Origin: Cryptosporangium japonicum
GTDB taxonomy: Bacteria > Actinomycetota > Actinomycetes > Mycobacteriales > Cryptosporangiaceae
Direction of reading: 5' to 3'
NCBI RefSeq assembly: GCF_039524755.1
Contig: NZ_BAAAGX010000014.1
Coordinates: 186,001 to 250,000, forward strand
DNA: 64,000 nt
The translations under genes were made by a program, and so were the position numbers. The notes beneath the pieces were generated by a model. That model was given only the letters and a program-made list of their open reading frames with translations, was not told where the DNA came from and made no database searches. This document shows positions 25,196-33,394 of this stretch, in pieces; positions within the stretch are counted from its first letter, which is position 1, and each line of letters starts with the position of its first letter.

Positions 25196-27690
25196 GGTGC
25201 TCCGATCCGGAGGTTCTCGGTGGGGAGGGTCTGGCAGGCCAGGCGCCAGCCGGCGTCCAGCTCGGCGGTGGTGAACAGCCCGCGGGTGTCGGTCTCGTAG
25301 GAACCGGAGAGCACCCGCACCCGGCAGGTGCCGCAGGCGCCCTCGCCGCAGGACTGCGGGAACGGGATGTGCGCGGCGTTCGCGGCGTCGAGGATCGTCT
25401 GGCCCGGCCGGCACGGGAACGCGCCGTCGTCGGCGGTGATCGTGAACTGTTCCCCGTGGGCCGCCAGCGCGATCGCGTGGGCCCGCTCCCGGCGCGTGAG
25501 CGTGCTGCGTCCGGACACGAACGCCTCGGTGCGGATCGCCTCGCGCGGCACGCCGAGCGTCGTCAGCAGATCCAGGACGTCCTGCATCATCGACGGCGGC
25601 CCGCAGACGTGGACCCGCGACACCCCGGCGACGTGCGGTGCCACCGCGTCCCGGTCGATCCGGCCGTGCCCGGCGCCGTAGCGGAAGACACGCAGCCCCG
25701 GCAGGCGCAGCGCGTCGATCTCCGCGCGGAAGAGCACCTCCTCCTCGCTGCGGAAACTCGCCAGCAGCACGATCGGCCCGGGGTGCCCGCCGTCGGCGGC
25801 CGCGGCGAGCATGCTCAGCAACGGCGTGATGCCGACGCCGCCCGCGATCAGCAGCAGGGCGCCGGGTGTCGGCGCGTACGTGAACTCGCCGTGCGGGCCG
25901 CTCACCGCCAGCGCGAGCCCGACGTCCACCTCGTCGTGCAAGAACGTCGAGCCCAGCCCGCGCGGTTCGTGTTTGACCGTGATCTCCAGGAACCGCCGCT
26001 CCCCGGGGCGGCTCGAGATCGAGTACGAGCGCTCGATCGGCTCGACCGCGACCGGCAGGCCGACCGTGACGTACTGCCCGGCGGTGAACTCGAACGGCAG
26101 CGTGCCGCCGTCGAGCGGGGCCAGGCGCAGCCGCCGGACCGTGGGGGTCAGCGCCTCGACCCGGCTGACCCGCAGGTAGCCGCGCCACGGCGGAACCGTC
26201 TCCGGCGTCCGGACCGCACGCCACAGCGCCCCCACCTGGCGTGGTTTCAGCACCGCGTTCGCCGCCATGAACCCGCCGGCCGCGGCCGCGACCACCCCGG
26301 CGTTCCAGGCGTCCTGACCGGCCACGACGACGCCTTTGACCGGCGTCCGGCACCCGGCGACGCCCGAGCGCAGCCGCTCCGGGGTGGCCGACAGCCCGTA
26401 GAACGCGCCGCGCGGACTGCGCTGGTAGGTCTCGAACGAGAGCGGCGTCGCCAGCTCGGTGAACGCGACGTTGTCGGCGAAGCCGGGCCAGCGGGCGTCC
26501 AGCCGTCCGATCAGGCGCCGCACGGTGTCGTCCTTGAACGCCTGGTACGCCGCCGGGCGGGTGTCCGCGGTGGAGCCCCGCCACGCGTCGACCTGGGCGG
26601 TGTCGACCAGTTGCAGCACCTCGACCGTGTGGAAGCGGGCCGCGGGGTCGTTGAGCGACGCGAACGAGACGTAGAGCGAGTCCTCGCCGACGAACCAGTG
26701 GTTCTCGCCGCGCAGGCCGAACGTGGCCGGTGACTTCGTCAGCCCGGCGAACAGCATGAGCGTCGACATCTCCGCCGGCAGCGCCGGAACCTCCAGGCCG
26801 AGCAGCGCGTACGTGTTGCGCACGCCGATCGCGGAGACGACCGTCGGTGCCCGCACCTCGTACCGGTCGCCGGTGGTGCGGTCCTCGACCTCCACGCCGG
26901 TCGCCCGGCCGCGCTCGGTGACGATCCGGGTGACCTGCTGGCGGGCGCGCAGCAGCACACCGCGGCGTTCCAGGCTCTCGACGATCAACCCGCTGATCTG
27001 CTTCGGACCGCCGACGGGATGGGTGCCGCCGTCGAGGTAGTAGGTCATCGGCACGCTGGCGTGGTAGCCGAACGCGCTCCGGTCGGGCGGGGTGCCGTAG
27101 AGCTCCCAGCGGGCGGCGAGCACGGCCCGGATGACCGGGTCGCGGAAGTGGCGCGCCAACTCGTCCCGGACCGTGCGGTAGGTGGCCGGGTAGAGGCGCT
27201 CGACGAGCGGGAACCCGATCCGGCGGATCGCGGCCGGGAACGAGGAGAGGACGTTGCGGGCGGCCAGCCCGGTGCGTGCCCGGGCGACCGAGGCGAAGAA
27301 GCGGTCGACGTTCCCGGCCTCGTGCGGGAACCGTTCCTTGAGCCGGGCCCGGAACCGTTCACCGGAGGCGGGGATCGAGAACTCGAAGTCGCGGCCGAGC
27401 CCCTGCTCGCCCCCGGCGAGGTGCAGTACCTCGAACTCCTCGGGGAGCGGCGCGAACTGGGCGCGGCCGTCGGTGAGGAACGCCAGGAACGGCTCGGAGC
27501 CCGCCCCCAGGTAGTGCATCCCGGTCGGGAACTCGAAGCGACCGTCCCGGGAGAACTCGTGGGTCATCCCGCCCAGCGTGTAGTGCTGCTCCAGCACGAG
27601 CACCCGGGCGTGGCCGAACTGCGCGAGCGCCCGGGCCGCGGCCAACCCGCCGAGGCCCGATCCGATCACGACGGCGTCGTATCGCTCCAC
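25192..27690 (-). CDS. Three-part fusion: carotenoid isomerase/retinol saturase-like flavoprotein, NAD(P)H-flavin reductase and 2Fe-2S ferredoxin
   Basis: 832 aa from the GTG at 27690 (VERYDAVVIGSGLGGLAAAR). Residues 1-480 match the CrtI/CrtISO/RetSat flavoproteins: GxGxxG FAD motif, VLEQHYTLGGMTHEF and GMHYLGAG, ending with GVVVAGQDAWNAGVVAAAAGG. Residues about 510-730 are a ferredoxin-reductase unit (RSYSISSRPGE for flavin, GGVGITPLLSML and CGPPSMM for NAD(P)H). The last 90 residues are a plant-type ferredoxin (CGEGACGTC plus a later ACQT). The flavin-NAD-2Fe-2S order is that of KshB/PaaE reductases. I infer a self-sufficient, NAD(P)H-driven double-bond saturase of an isoprenoid or polyene. 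It lies between a 2TM protein and a coupled hydrolase. Confidence 0.88.
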   Translation of the reverse strand: MERYDAVVIGSGLGGLAAARALAQFGHARVLVLEQHYTLGGMTHEFSRDGRFEFPTGMHYLGAGSEPFLAFLTDGRAQFAPLPEEFEVLHLAGGEQGLGRDFEFSIPASGERFRARLKERFPHEAGNVDRFFASVARARTGLAARNVLSSFPAAIRRIGFPLVERLYPATYRTVRDELARHFRDPVIRAVLAARWELYGTPPDRSAFGYHASVPMTYYLDGGTHPVGGPKQISGLIVESLERRGVLLRARQQVTRIVTERGRATGVEVEDRTTGDRYEVRAPTVVSAIGVRNTYALLGLEVPALPAEMSTLMLFAGLTKSPATFGLRGENHWFVGEDSLYVSFASLNDPAARFHTVEVLQLVDTAQVDAWRGSTADTRPAAYQAFKDDTVRRLIGRLDARWPGFADNVAFTELATPLSFETYQRSPRGAFYGLSATPERLRSGVAGCRTPVKGVVVAGQDAWNAGVVAAAAGGFMAANAVLKPRQVGALWRAVRTPETVPPWRGYLRVSRVEALTPTVRRLRLAPLDGGTLPFEFTAGQYVTVGLPVAVEPIERSYSISSRPGERRFLEITVKHEPRGLGSTFLHDEVDVGLALAVSGPHGEFTYAPTPGALLLIAGGVGITPLLSMLAAAADGGHPGPIVLLASFRSEEEVLFRAEIDALRLPGLRVFRYGAGHGRIDRDAVAPHVAGVSRVHVCGPPSMMQDVLDLLTTLGVPREAIRTEAFVSGRSTLTRRERAHAIALAAHGEQFTITADDGAFPCRPGQTILDAANAAHIPFPQSCGEGACGTCRVRVLSGSYETDTRGLFTTAELDAGWRLACQTLPTENLRIGAP

Positions 27691-27692
27691 GC

Positions 27693-27974
27693 TCAGTCCA
27701 GGCCGGACCGGCGGTGGTGCAGCCGGTCCATCTCCCGCTCGATGCGGGCGTCGTCGAACTCGGACGGGTGGGAGACCGCCCAGGCGTGGAACGCGAGCCC
27801 CACCGCCCACGGCAGCAGCCCGGTGAGCGGCCAGAAGAAGATCGACCGGAGCCAGATCAACCAGACCACGATCAGCACCAGGGTGACCAGCACGAACCAC
27901 AGGGCGTGCACCTGCAGACCGCGTTTCCTGCGCAGTTGCCGGACGGCTCGTGCTCGTTCCGGATCAGTTGTCAC
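27693..27974 (-). CDS. 2TM domain protein
   Basis: 93 aa, GTG start behind the strong ribosome binding site GAGGAGG. A basic N-terminus (RARAVRQLRRKRGLQ) is followed by two hydrophobic helices (VHALWFVLVTLVLIVVWLIW and FFWPLTGLLPWAVGLAFHAW) and an acidic-basic tail. This is the 2TM domain pattern found near membrane-bound kinases and transporters. The stop lies two bases before the fusion oxidoreductase start, so it may anchor that enzyme at the membrane (inference). Confidence 0.8.
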   Translation of the reverse strand: MTTDPERARAVRQLRRKRGLQVHALWFVLVTLVLIVVWLIWLRSIFFWPLTGLLPWAVGLAFHAWAVSHPSEFDDARIEREMDRLHHRRSGLD

Positions 27975-28072
27975 CGGGACCTCCTCCTCGCGCTGTTCCA
28001 CACGGCAGGGATGAGATCGCAGTCCACTGGAAATCCGCTGGAACGCGAGTCCAGCGCGGTCCCGACGACGAG

Positions 28073-29014
28073 CTACGCGCCCCTCAACGCCCGCGTCAGG
28101 TTGTGCTCGGCGACGGCGGCCAGGAACGCCCGGCCGGGGACGCCGCCGTCCAGGAGCCGGAGCGGACCCGCGGTCAGCGACAGCCGCTCGGCGAGCCGGT
28201 AGAGCGCGAGCCGGGCCTCGTCCAGCCCTTCCGCGCGGAGGGGCCGGTAGGCGTCGTGCAGGCGGATCTCGAGGAAGGCGTGCTCCCACTCGACGTCGAA
28301 ATACATCACGCCCTCGAGGTCGATCAGGACAGGGTGGCCGTCCGCGCCGATCCGGACGTGATCGGGGCCGAGTTCGCCGTGGACGACGGCGTACTCGGCG
28401 CGTGGCCGCACGTCCTCGGCCAGGCTCGACAGGCGCTCGAGCAACCGGTCGTGGGCGTCGGCCACCCGGTCGTCGCGGGCGGCCGCCTCGGCGAGGTCGC
28501 CGATCGCCCGGTCGAGGACGACCGCCGGGCACGACGTCCCCCGGGACGTCCCGCCGCCGTCGACCACGGCGACCTTGCCGTACGTCGGTGCGCGGTAGCG
28601 CGCCATCGCGTCCAGCGACTCGGCCAGCCGGGCCAGGACCGGAGCGGCCGCATCCGGGTCCCGGGCGAGCAACTGTTCCAGGTTTTCACCGGGGAGATCC
28701 TCGACCAGAACGAGCCCGTCCGCGCCGACGAAGCGGATCTCCGGGACCCGGACCCCGAGCGCCCGCAGACGGGCGTGCGCGGCCAGGAACTGGTCGGGTC
28801 CGAGGCCGGGGGAGAAGGGATCGGTGAGGTCGTCGTCGCCCTCGGCCGGTGGCCAGAAGTTCTCGGTGTCGTCCCAGCGGTAGGCGATCACGGTGGTCGC
28901 GTCGTCCATCGTTAAGCGGTAGACGCCCTTCTTGGTGCCTCCGGTGAGTCGCTCGACGGACTCCAGACGCCGTCCACGGCCGAGGGTGGCTGTTGTCCAG
29001 TGCTCGCGGGTCAT
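28073..29014 (-). CDS. Phosphotransferase (aminoglycoside phosphotransferase/choline kinase-like fold)
   Basis: 313 aa. A kinase-like N-lobe (RLTGGTKKGVYRLTMDDATTVIAYRW) is followed by the catalytic loop YAVVHGELGPDHVRI, where HGD-x-x-x-x-N is altered to HGE and His, and by the metal-binding Asp in VLIDLEGVMYFDVEWEHAF. The substitution of the catalytic Asp by Glu and Asn by His is unusual but seen in some APH-like proteins. Substrate is unknown; a role in antibiotic resistance should not be assumed. It precedes the 2TM gene by 98 bp. Confidence 0.8.
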   Translation of the reverse strand: MTREHWTTATLGRGRRLESVERLTGGTKKGVYRLTMDDATTVIAYRWDDTENFWPPAEGDDDLTDPFSPGLGPDQFLAAHARLRALGVRVPEIRFVGADGLVLVEDLPGENLEQLLARDPDAAAPVLARLAESLDAMARYRAPTYGKVAVVDGGGTSRGTSCPAVVLDRAIGDLAEAAARDDRVADAHDRLLERLSSLAEDVRPRAEYAVVHGELGPDHVRIGADGHPVLIDLEGVMYFDVEWEHAFLEIRLHDAYRPLRAEGLDEARLALYRLAERLSLTAGPLRLLDGGVPGRAFLAAVAEHNLTRALRGA

Positions 29015-29037
29015 CGGTCGAAGCTAGCGTGGTGTGC

Positions 29038-29952
29038 TCAGAGGTGGGCCCGGTAGAACGTGGCCAGGCGGGCCACGGCCGGGTCGACGTAGCGTGGTTC
29101 GTCGTACATCTCGTAGTGGCCGGCGCCGTCGACGACCATCAGGTCGACCGGGTTCGGGGCGAGTTCCCAGAGCTTCATCCCGGCCTCGTACTGGCCGGTG
29201 TTGCCCTTGCGGCCGGCGACGATCACCTGGAGGGGCTGGGTGAGCAACTCCTCGACCAGGTGGAACGCGTCGTAACCGAGGAGCAGGGCGTCGCCGCGGG
29301 AGAGGCGGCGGTTGGTGGAGTGGGCGTTGCCGCCGCGCGGCGTCCGGTAGTACGTGACGGCCTGGGTGGTGTCCACATCGGTGAGCCCGGCGGCGTTGGC
29401 CTCCTCGAGCGTGTCGGGCAGCCAGTTGACGCGGCCCAGCGTGCCCGCGGCCACCTCCGTCGACCGCGCCGCGGCGAGAGCGTCGAGCGCCGCGACCGGG
29501 CCGTCCGGGGCGAACGCGGCCGAGCGCCAGGACGTGCCCATGTTGCCCGCCACCACGGTGCCGAGCGCTTTGATCCGGTGGTCGGTGCGTGCGGTGTGCA
29601 CGGCGTAGCCGCCACCGGCGCAGATGCCCAGCGCCCCGATGCGCCCGGCGTCGATGCCGGGCACGGTGCTCAGGGCGTCGATGGCGTAGGAGATGTCCTC
29701 GCCGCGCCGGTACGGGTCCTCCAGGTCGCGCGGTTCGCCGCCGCTCTGCCCCTGGTGGGCCGGGTCGAACGTGAGCGCGGCGAACCCGTGCCGGGCCAGC
29801 CGGGACGCGTAGTTGGCGCCGATCTGCTCCTTGACGCTGCTGCCGGGGGTGGAGAGCACGACCGCGGGCAGCGGGCCGTCGGCGTCGTCGGGCAGGTACA
29901 GATCGGCCGCCAGTTCGAAGGTCTCGCGCGGGACGGAGAGGTGCCGGATCAC
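29038..29952 (-). CDS. Dienelactone hydrolase-like alpha/beta hydrolase
   Basis: 304 aa, GTG start with AAGGAGAT ribosome binding site. PAVVLSTPGSSVKEQ begins the fold, and the nucleophile elbow is GICAGGG, so the nucleophile is Cys as in dienelactone hydrolases rather than Ser. The His is probably in VDGAGHYEMYDEP. The family includes YcjY-like and X-Pro-type hydrolases of unknown substrate. It is divergent from a MarR regulator, with a palindromic operator between them, so its expression is probably ligand-induced. Confidence 0.87.
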   Translation of the reverse strand: MIRHLSVPRETFELAADLYLPDDADGPLPAVVLSTPGSSVKEQIGANYASRLARHGFAALTFDPAHQGQSGGEPRDLEDPYRRGEDISYAIDALSTVPGIDAGRIGALGICAGGGYAVHTARTDHRIKALGTVVAGNMGTSWRSAAFAPDGPVAALDALAAARSTEVAAGTLGRVNWLPDTLEEANAAGLTDVDTTQAVTYYRTPRGGNAHSTNRRLSRGDALLLGYDAFHLVEELLTQPLQVIVAGRKGNTGQYEAGMKLWELAPNPVDLMVVDGAGHYEMYDEPRYVDPAVARLATFYRAHL

Positions 29953-29991
29953 GGGTCGATCTCCTTCTCGATAAGGTTGTTCACAGAGCGC

Positions 29992-30013
29992 ACTAGTTCG
30001 GTTTGGAACTAGT
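29992..30013. promoter_or_regulatory. MarR-type operator between the hydrolase and MarR genes
   Basis: Perfect 8-bp arms ACTAGTTC (29992-29999) and GAACTAGT (30006-30013) separated by 6 bp. The 22-bp footprint is usual for MarR dimers and it is placed to control both divergent genes. Confidence 0.75.
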
Positions 30014-30043
30014 TCAGAACCGTACCACCTCGAGGACGTGCCG

Positions 30044-30490
30044 ATGGCCGACGACGACTCCGCCCAGTTGTGGAAGCTCAACCAGCGCCTCCTCACCCGC
30101 GTGATGAACGCCGCCGAACCGCAGCTGGCGGCGCTGGGCATCGAGACGAAGGAGTTCTTCGTCCTCGACGAGGTCGACACCTGCCGCTATCCGGCCGAGC
30201 TCGCGGCGAAGCTGATGCTGCCCAAGGCGAGCATCACGACGTACCTGCGTAACCTCGTCGCGGCCGGCCTGGTGCGTCGCGAGATCGACGAGGGCGACCT
30301 GCGCCGTCACCGCCTCGCGACGACACCGCGGGGCCGGGAGGTGCTCGAGCGGGCCCTCGCCGCGCTGGCCGGCGAGTTCACCACGATGATGTCCCGCCTC
30401 GACGCCCACGAGCGCGCCGAGTTCCGCCGGACCCTGCTCAAGCTCCTGGACACCGGCTCAGACGTCGAGGGTGATCGACGGGGTCCGTGA
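30044..30490 (+). CDS. MarR-family transcriptional regulator
   Basis: 148 aa from the ATG at 30044, supported by GAGGA seven bases upstream; a GTG at 30038 is less well placed. The winged helix is ELAAKLMLPKASITTYLRNL followed by the wing VRREIDEGDLRRHRLATTPRG, with N- and C-terminal dimerisation helices. It is divergent from the dienelactone hydrolase-like gene with a perfect palindrome between. Its 3' end overlaps the convergent P450 gene by 33 bp. Confidence 0.92.
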   Translation: MADDDSAQLWKLNQRLLTRVMNAAEPQLAALGIETKEFFVLDEVDTCRYPAELAAKLMLPKASITTYLRNLVAAGLVRREIDEGDLRRHRLATTPRGREVLERALAALAGEFTTMMSRLDAHERAEFRRTLLKLLDTGSDVEGDRRGP

Positions 30491-32557
30491 GCGCGACACG
30501 CACGGCAGGAGATACGTGCCGGCCGCGCGTTCGGCCGCGGTGAGCACGGAGTCGCGGTGCTCGGGCTCACCGGCCAGCACCCGCACCTCGCAGGTGCCGC
30601 ACGTTCCTTCCCGGCAGGTCGAGGGCACGTTCGCGCCGGCCCGGTTGATCGCGTCGAGCACCGACTCGCCCGCCGCGACGGTAACGGTCCGGTTCGAGGC
30701 GGCCAGCGTGACGTCGAACTCGCCGTGGGTCGTCGGCGGGAGCGGACGGGGCGCGAACCGTTCGGTGCGGACGCCCGGCGCGAGCGCCTCGACCGCCGCG
30801 ACGAGCCGTTCGGGGCCGCAGCAGTAGACCGCGGTGTCGGGGTCGGTGCCGGCCAGCAGCGCGGCGAGGTCGAAGCGGCCCGGTCCGGACCAGAGCGTGA
30901 CCCGGCCGGGATGGCGTTCACGCAGCCGCGCGGCGTAGGGCATCGACGCCTCGCCGCGCCCGAGGTACACCAGCCGCCACGGCTCGACCGTGCCCAGCAT
31001 CGGCAGGAACGGCGTGATCCCGATGCCGCCGGCGATGAACAGGTGGCGCCGGGCGTCGACGAGCCCGAAGTTGCTGCGCGGCCCACCGAGGCGCACGGTG
31101 TCGCCGACCGCGAGCCGTTCGTGCACGTGGCGGGACCCGACACCGTCCCGGCGCACGGCGATGCGCCAGTGCCGTTCGGCGGGGTCGCCGCACAGCGAGT
31201 ACGACCGGACCAGGCCGTCGCCGAGGTGGACGTCGATGTGCGCGTCGGGCTGCCAGGGCGGGAGGTCGCCGGCGAGTTCGAGCTCGACGACGTCGTCGGT
31301 CAGCGCGGTTCGTCCGGTGATCGTGGCGGTCAGCGGAGCCGACCGGCGGCGGGTGGCCCGGCGCGGTGCGGGGTCCCAGCGCAGCGGCAGGTGGGTCAGG
31401 CCGCGCGCGGACGAGACCGGTCCGTAGGTCAGGTCGGCGAGCGGTGTGGCCAGGCGCAGGCCGGGCAGGCGTTCGTGCAGGACACGCAGTTCGGTGCGGA
31501 GCAGCAACCGGGCCAGCGGGGCGCCCAGGCACGCGTGGATGCCCTGGCCGAACCCGAGGTGCGCCGGCGCGGAATTCCGGTCGGTGCGCAGCTCGGCGGG
31601 GGAGTCGAAGCGGGCGGGGTCCCGGCTCCCGGACGCGTAGGCCAGGAACACCTGCTCGCCCTCCCGCAGTGCGGTGCCGCCGAGCGTGGTGTCCCGGGTG
31701 ACCCGGCGGGGCATGCCGGTGATCGCCGACTCGAAGCGCAGCAGTTCCTCGAGGGCGCGGGCGCGGGTGTCGTCGTCGTGCTGGGCGGCCCGGTACGCGC
31801 CCGGGTGGGACAGCAGGTGGGCCACGGCGGTGCAGATCAGGCTGGACGTCGTCTCGTGCCCGGCCAGCAGGAGGCCGGGGAAGAGCGACAGCATCTCGAA
31901 GTCGGTCATCGTGACCTCGCCGGCGTCCCGGACGTTCCACACGTGGCTGATCAGGTCGTCGCGTCGCTCGCGGCGGCGCTCGTCCATCACCTGCCGGACG
32001 TAGTCGTGCAGCTCCAGATAGGCCCGCAGTTTCTCGGCCGGATCGACGTGCGCGTAGTGGACGTCGCGGGGGCCCAGCGTGGACGAGAGGGCCAGGCCGA
32101 TCCAGTCCGCGCGGGCGGTGTCCAGGCCGACGACGTGCGTGATCGTGGTCAGCGCCAGCGGGAGTCCGAACTCGGCTTTCAGCTCGGCCGCACCGCGGTC
32201 GGCGAAACCGTCGACCAGGCCGTGGGCCGCCGCGTCGATCCAGGGCTCGTAGCGGACCAGCCGGCGGGGCACGAAGAACGTGTTGACGGCCGACCGCAGC
32301 CGGTCGTGCGTCGGGTTGTCGTGCCCGATGAGCGTCCCCCGGCCGGGGATGCGTCCGGCGAGGAACTCCGGCAGTTCGGGCACGGTGGGGGCCGAGGAGT
32401 AGAGGTCGGGGCGGTGCAACGCCTCCACCACGTCGTCGTAGCGGGAGACGACCCAGCTGTTCAGCGCGGTGCTCCAGGTCAGACCGGACGTGGTGCGGGC
32501 CCGGGCCAGGTCGTCGAACAACGCGGCCGGGTCGCTGAACGGGCACTTTTCGGACAT
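30458..32557 (-). CDS. Self-sufficient cytochrome P450 fused to a phthalate dioxygenase reductase-like module (CYP116B-type layout)
   Basis: 699 aa. The P450 domain (1-395) has the I-helix AGHETTS, ExxR in ALEELLRFES and the haem loop FGQGIHACLGAPLAR. The reductase half follows: FMN-type RSYSLCGDPAE, NADH motif GGIGITPFLPML and YCCGPERLV, and a C-terminal 2Fe-2S ferredoxin (CREGTCGTC, later LPCVS). This order equals that of P450RhF/CYP116B enzymes, which hydroxylate aromatics or alkanes without partner proteins; this one is somewhat shorter. It is followed by a convergent MarR gene and preceded by a TetR gene on the same strand. Confidence 0.94.
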   Translation of the reverse strand: MSEKCPFSDPAALFDDLARARTTSGLTWSTALNSWVVSRYDDVVEALHRPDLYSSAPTVPELPEFLAGRIPGRGTLIGHDNPTHDRLRSAVNTFFVPRRLVRYEPWIDAAAHGLVDGFADRGAAELKAEFGLPLALTTITHVVGLDTARADWIGLALSSTLGPRDVHYAHVDPAEKLRAYLELHDYVRQVMDERRRERRDDLISHVWNVRDAGEVTMTDFEMLSLFPGLLLAGHETTSSLICTAVAHLLSHPGAYRAAQHDDDTRARALEELLRFESAITGMPRRVTRDTTLGGTALREGEQVFLAYASGSRDPARFDSPAELRTDRNSAPAHLGFGQGIHACLGAPLARLLLRTELRVLHERLPGLRLATPLADLTYGPVSSARGLTHLPLRWDPAPRRATRRRSAPLTATITGRTALTDDVVELELAGDLPPWQPDAHIDVHLGDGLVRSYSLCGDPAERHWRIAVRRDGVGSRHVHERLAVGDTVRLGGPRSNFGLVDARRHLFIAGGIGITPFLPMLGTVEPWRLVYLGRGEASMPYAARLRERHPGRVTLWSGPGRFDLAALLAGTDPDTAVYCCGPERLVAAVEALAPGVRTERFAPRPLPPTTHGEFDVTLAASNRTVTVAAGESVLDAINRAGANVPSTCREGTCGTCEVRVLAGEPEHRDSVLTAAERAAGTYLLPCVSRSRTPSITLDV

Positions 32558-32717
32558 CGAGGTCCTCCGTCACGGGGCACCCACCCGTGACGACAGGAGC
32601 AGCACAGGTGGGACGCGAATGGTCCTGTGCTCGCCCGGTGCCGTACGTGGCACCGAGAGGGATTATTCGCGTCGGCCGTCGTGCCGGGCGCCCTCACCCC
32701 ACCGGTGGCCTGCGAGC

Positions 32718-33323
32718 TTACCGGATCAGGTAGCGCACGGCGAGGTCGCCGAGGCGCGCGACGAACGCGTCGTCGTCCTCGGGGTGCGGGGTGGCGAAGC
32801 CGGGCCCGTAGGCGATGCGCAGGATGACGGCGGCGAAGACGGTGTCGAAACAGGCCCACGCCTCGACGTCGGTGGACGGCGCCGGCGCGAGCAGGTCGAC
32901 GAACGCGGCGCCCAGCGACCTGCTGTAGCCCGAACCCCGGCGCCGGACCTCGTCGTGCGACGCCGAGAGCAGCACGATCGGGCGCAGGAACTCCTGGTGA
33001 CGCAGCGGCACCCCGACGATCGCGGCCACGACCGCGCGCACGAGCTCGGCCGCGGGCAGGCCCGGATCCGGCGCCACCAGTCCGGCCTGGTCGGCCGACA
33101 GCCGCGCGATGCCGTGCTCGTACACCGCGAGGAACAGCGCGTCCTTGCTCCTCGTCCGGGCGTAGATGGCCGGTGGCGCGACGCCGGCGCGGTCGCACAC
33201 CGCGGCGATCGTGAACGCCTCGTAACCCTCCTCGGCCAGGATCGCGACGCCCGCGTCGAGCACCCGGTTCCAGGCCTCCCGGCTGCGGCGCTGTTTGGGC
33301 GGCGTGACGTGCAGATCGGCCAT
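32718..33323 (-). CDS. TetR-family transcriptional regulator
   Basis: 201 aa. N-terminal HTH: RVLDAGVAILAEEGYEAFTI followed by CDRAGVAPPAIYARTRSKDAL, with a helical ligand-binding domain after residue 60. It is divergent from an FAD monooxygenase; two copies of a 25-bp site in inverted orientation lie between them and are likely its operators. The P450 gene is 160 bp downstream on the same strand and might also be in its regulon. Confidence 0.93.
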   Translation of the reverse strand: MADLHVTPPKQRRSREAWNRVLDAGVAILAEEGYEAFTIAAVCDRAGVAPPAIYARTRSKDALFLAVYEHGIARLSADQAGLVAPDPGLPAAELVRAVVAAIVGVPLRHQEFLRPIVLLSASHDEVRRRGSGYSRSLGAAFVDLLAPAPSTDVEAWACFDTVFAAVILRIAYGPGFATPHPEDDDAFVARLGDLAVRYLIR

Positions 33324-33326
33324 TGA

Positions 33327-33351
33327 CAGAACGATAGTGCGCGCTACAGTT
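33327..33351 (-). promoter_or_regulatory. TetR operator copy 1
   Basis: Begins CAGAACGATAGTG and ends GCTACAGTT. Within it GATAGTG and CTAC are half-sites of an imperfect palindrome. It starts 3 bp upstream of the TetR start codon and is 21/25 identical to the inverted copy at 33359-33383. Confidence 0.75.
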
Positions 33352-33358
33352 CCACGCT

Positions 33359-33383
33359 AACAGTAGTGGTCACTATCGTTCTG
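33359..33383 (+). promoter_or_regulatory. TetR operator copy 2
   Basis: Reverse strand begins CAGAACGATAGTG and ends ACTACTGTT, matching copy 1 in opposite orientation. It ends 11 bp before the monooxygenase start, where a bound repressor would block that gene. Confidence 0.75.
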
Positions 33384-33394
33384 GGGGTTCGGCG

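Noticed and set aside
28073..29014. Aminoglycoside resistance kinase
   Set aside because: The fold is right but catalytic-loop residues differ and nothing ties it to an antibiotic.
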